Of a stretch of 6,062 nt of DNA, positions 4,263-6,062 are shown one piece after another. The notes under the pieces are model-generated. The model saw only the letters and a list, made by a program, of their open reading frames with translations, was not told the DNA's origin and made no database searches. A program made the position numbers and the translations under genes. Location: the NCBI GenBank assembly GCA_046314415.1, contig JBKBWT010000381.1:1-6062 (forward strand). Direction: 5' to 3'. Source of the DNA: JADJNW01 sp046314415 (GTDB taxonomy: Bacteria > Bacteroidota > Bacteroidia > Chitinophagales > Saprospiraceae). How positions within the stretch are numbered: the stretch's first letter is position 1; the number at the start of each line of letters is the position of its first letter.

Positions 4263-5996
4263 ATGAAGTTCATAGCTATTCTCCTGTTTTGTTTTTTACC
4301 TTATTACATTTTTGCACAGTGGCAAGAACTTTCCAATTGGGGGCAAACAGAATCCTCTGCTATAACAGAATACAAAGGCGTACTTTATGCAGGCATTAAT
4401 ACAGGGCTTTATCGTAGTACCGATAGTGGCATACACTGGGAAAAATTAGATAGTGTAACTTTCGTGCAATCCATCGCTATTACAGAGCGGGGAACGATAT
4501 TTGTACTATCTTATATTGCCGGAGAATATTTTTTATATACGAGCCATGATGCAGGGCTAACCTGGCGATCTACGAAAGAGTTTCCATTTTATGATCAAAG
4601 CTTACACCGCCGCACTGGATTTATTACTCAAGGGAACTATCTTTATTTAGCTACTGATACTTATGGGGAAGGCATTTATAGAAGACATGAAGATGAAGAT
4701 ACCTGGCAGAGAATAGGCGACTCCGTCACTGGTAGTATCTATTTCTTAAGTTCTTTTGAAGATAAACTATGGATTTCTGCAAGCGAAGGTATTTTTTCTT
4801 CGTCTGATTTAGGATTTACTTGGGCACCAACCACTACACCTGCGCCAATAGGTTTTGTACCTTTTATTAAAAACTTAATAGTAAAAGACAGTCTTATTCT
4901 TGCCCTTATTTCCACAGAATATCAAAATACGGCAGCAGGCTTGAAATTGTGGCGTTCAACAGATGCAGGTAATACCTGGCAACAAACGTCTATTCCCGCT
5001 GTTTTTGAAACTGTTTTTATTGGTGATAATCATTTTTTCGCTATTACAAATTGGAAGCCAACATTATATCGCTCTTCTGATGGGATTCATTGGGAACCTT
5101 TATTCTCTAATACCTTTGCGCAGGAAACTTCTTACTGGAAATCCAACTTTCTCCAGAGTGACAATACCATTTTCATGTCACATGCGCAAGGTATTGCCAC
5201 TTCTACGGATGAAGGTGTGACATGGCAGCTTTCTAACACTGGATTTGCTATTCCTAAATATTACCCTTATTACTATTCTCCCTACACCGTTCCTGAAGGT
5301 ACTTTTGGATTAAAAAAAGTTTTAGTAACCGAAGGGCGACATTTTTCTACCGATGGCGGGCAAGTATGGAAAACGCCAGTTTACCCATCTACTTCTTTTA
5401 GGCAATTATACTTTTACGATGGTCAATATTACGGCATAGCAGGAAATGTAGCTACTGCTAGTCTTGCAACAGATTTTTATCGCTCTGACGGAGACTTTAC
5501 TAAATGGGAACCAATCACTACAAGTGGTATAAGTAGTAGTAGAGTCGGTATTGAAGAAATTATACAAGTGGGAAAACAATTGTTCCTGACGAAACGCTTT
5601 GGTGATGGCACGGTAGAAAAACAACTGCATCGCTCGGATGATGGGGGTATTTCTTGGAGGATTGTTGCCACTTTTAGTGAAGATATTGATTTAATTACAG
5701 CTCATAAAGATAGTTTTTTAATTATCATAGAGCGAACCGCACCAAAAAATCGCTATTTGATCTCTGGGGATGGAGGACAAACCTGGCAGCCTTTTGCACA
5801 AACTCAATACGACGGAATTCCTGCTATTATAGAATCATATAAAGATAAGCTATACATTTATGCACAAGATTATCAAAATGGACCTGCGACGCTATCTTTT
5901 TCAGAAGATAGAGGTGCTTCTTGGCACAATTTAGTAAATAATGCGGATAGCCTATATGGGTCTTATTTACATGCTTTTATTGTAAATGATAATTAG
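4263..5996 (+). CDS. Secreted Asp-box (BNR/sortilin-like) beta-propeller repeat protein, C-terminally truncated
   Basis: A 577-residue exported protein with signal peptide MKFIAILLFCFLPYYIFA, cut before QWQEL. About twelve Asp-box motifs (S-x-D-x-G-x-x-W) follow, at residues 52, 94, 141 (degenerate), 180, 232, 271 (one residue short), 314, 362, 408 (variant), 458, 501 and 547, spaced roughly 40-50 residues. Clear examples are STDSGIHW, SHDAGLTW, STDAGNTW and SGDGGQTW. Such repeats build beta-propellers of the sialidase/VPS10/photosystem-assembly-like fold. No sialidase catalytic residues can be pointed to, so an enzymatic role is not claimed; a surface or secreted binding protein is more likely. 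The open frame begins at 4224, but the ATG at 4263 starts the signal peptide directly and is preferred. The protein ends at HAFIVNDN, in mid-repeat, with no T9SS sorting domain of the kind common on Bacteroidota relatives. The gene is visibly more AT-rich than its neighbours. It may be a truncated allele or pseudogene. Confidence 0.8.
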   Translation: MKFIAILLFCFLPYYIFAQWQELSNWGQTESSAITEYKGVLYAGINTGLYRSTDSGIHWEKLDSVTFVQSIAITERGTIFVLSYIAGEYFLYTSHDAGLTWRSTKEFPFYDQSLHRRTGFITQGNYLYLATDTYGEGIYRRHEDEDTWQRIGDSVTGSIYFLSSFEDKLWISASEGIFSSSDLGFTWAPTTTPAPIGFVPFIKNLIVKDSLILALISTEYQNTAAGLKLWRSTDAGNTWQQTSIPAVFETVFIGDNHFFAITNWKPTLYRSSDGIHWEPLFSNTFAQETSYWKSNFLQSDNTIFMSHAQGIATSTDEGVTWQLSNTGFAIPKYYPYYYSPYTVPEGTFGLKKVLVTEGRHFSTDGGQVWKTPVYPSTSFRQLYFYDGQYYGIAGNVATASLATDFYRSDGDFTKWEPITTSGISSSRVGIEEIIQVGKQLFLTKRFGDGTVEKQLHRSDDGGISWRIVATFSEDIDLITAHKDSFLIIIERTAPKNRYLISGDGGQTWQPFAQTQYDGIPAIIESYKDKLYIYAQDYQNGPATLSFSEDRGASWHNLVNNADSLYGSYLHAFIVNDN

Positions 5997-6062
5997 ACTT
6001 GCGTCAAATTGATTATCAGCATATTAAAAAATTCCAAAGACCGGCACAAATACCCAATATCA

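Noticed and set aside
4263..4320. Lipoprotein signal at the LLFC of the Asp-box protein
   Set aside because: The cysteine is at residue 10, inside the hydrophobic core, and the residues before it do not fit a lipobox. An ordinary signal peptidase I site before QWQEL fits better.
4263..5996. Calling the Asp-box protein a sialidase
   Set aside because: Asp-boxes occur in many non-enzymatic propellers. The arginine triad and catalytic region of sialidases cannot be identified here.

Overview
The window looks like chromosomal DNA of a Bacteroidota bacterium, possibly a Saprospirales/Lewinella-type relative (this finer placement is inference). The grounds are a DUF5916/CBM9-like outer-membrane protein of a kind common in that phylum, a secreted Asp-box (BNR/sortilin-like) protein, promoter-like TAnnTTTG boxes, and no clear Shine-Dalgarno sequences before the two large genes.

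Layout, left to right. Bases 1-54 and 1318-1537 are two parts of one array of variant 22-bp tandem repeats. Every unit has GTTC at the same place, preceded by G in all but one, and the units recur in a three-unit (66-bp) order. A 1.26-kb IS3-family insertion sequence (about 57-1318) splits the array. It appears intact: orfA, a canonical A-AAA-AAA slippery site, and an orfB with a complete DD(35)E catalytic triad. A spacer of about 100 bp with several complementary segments (1538-1640) follows, then a TACCTTTG promoter-like box. Next is a 760-residue secreted protein with an N-terminal CBM9-like domain and a C-terminal DUF5916 region, probably an outer-membrane beta-barrel (1674-3956). A 306-bp gap that is rather GC-rich and can fold (3957-4262) leads to an AT-rich gene for a 577-residue secreted Asp-box repeat protein (4263-5996). 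That protein stops in the middle of a repeat and has no C-terminal sorting domain inside the window.

All genes are on the + strand, but nothing ties them into one operon or pathway: each large gene has its own leader and the IS is a separate mobile unit. For both large genes, the longest open frame begins upstream of the likely start. The internal ATG directly before a signal peptide, downstream of a promoter-like box, is the better choice. The least explained item is the 22-bp array. The clearest anomaly in a gene is the abrupt end of the Asp-box protein.
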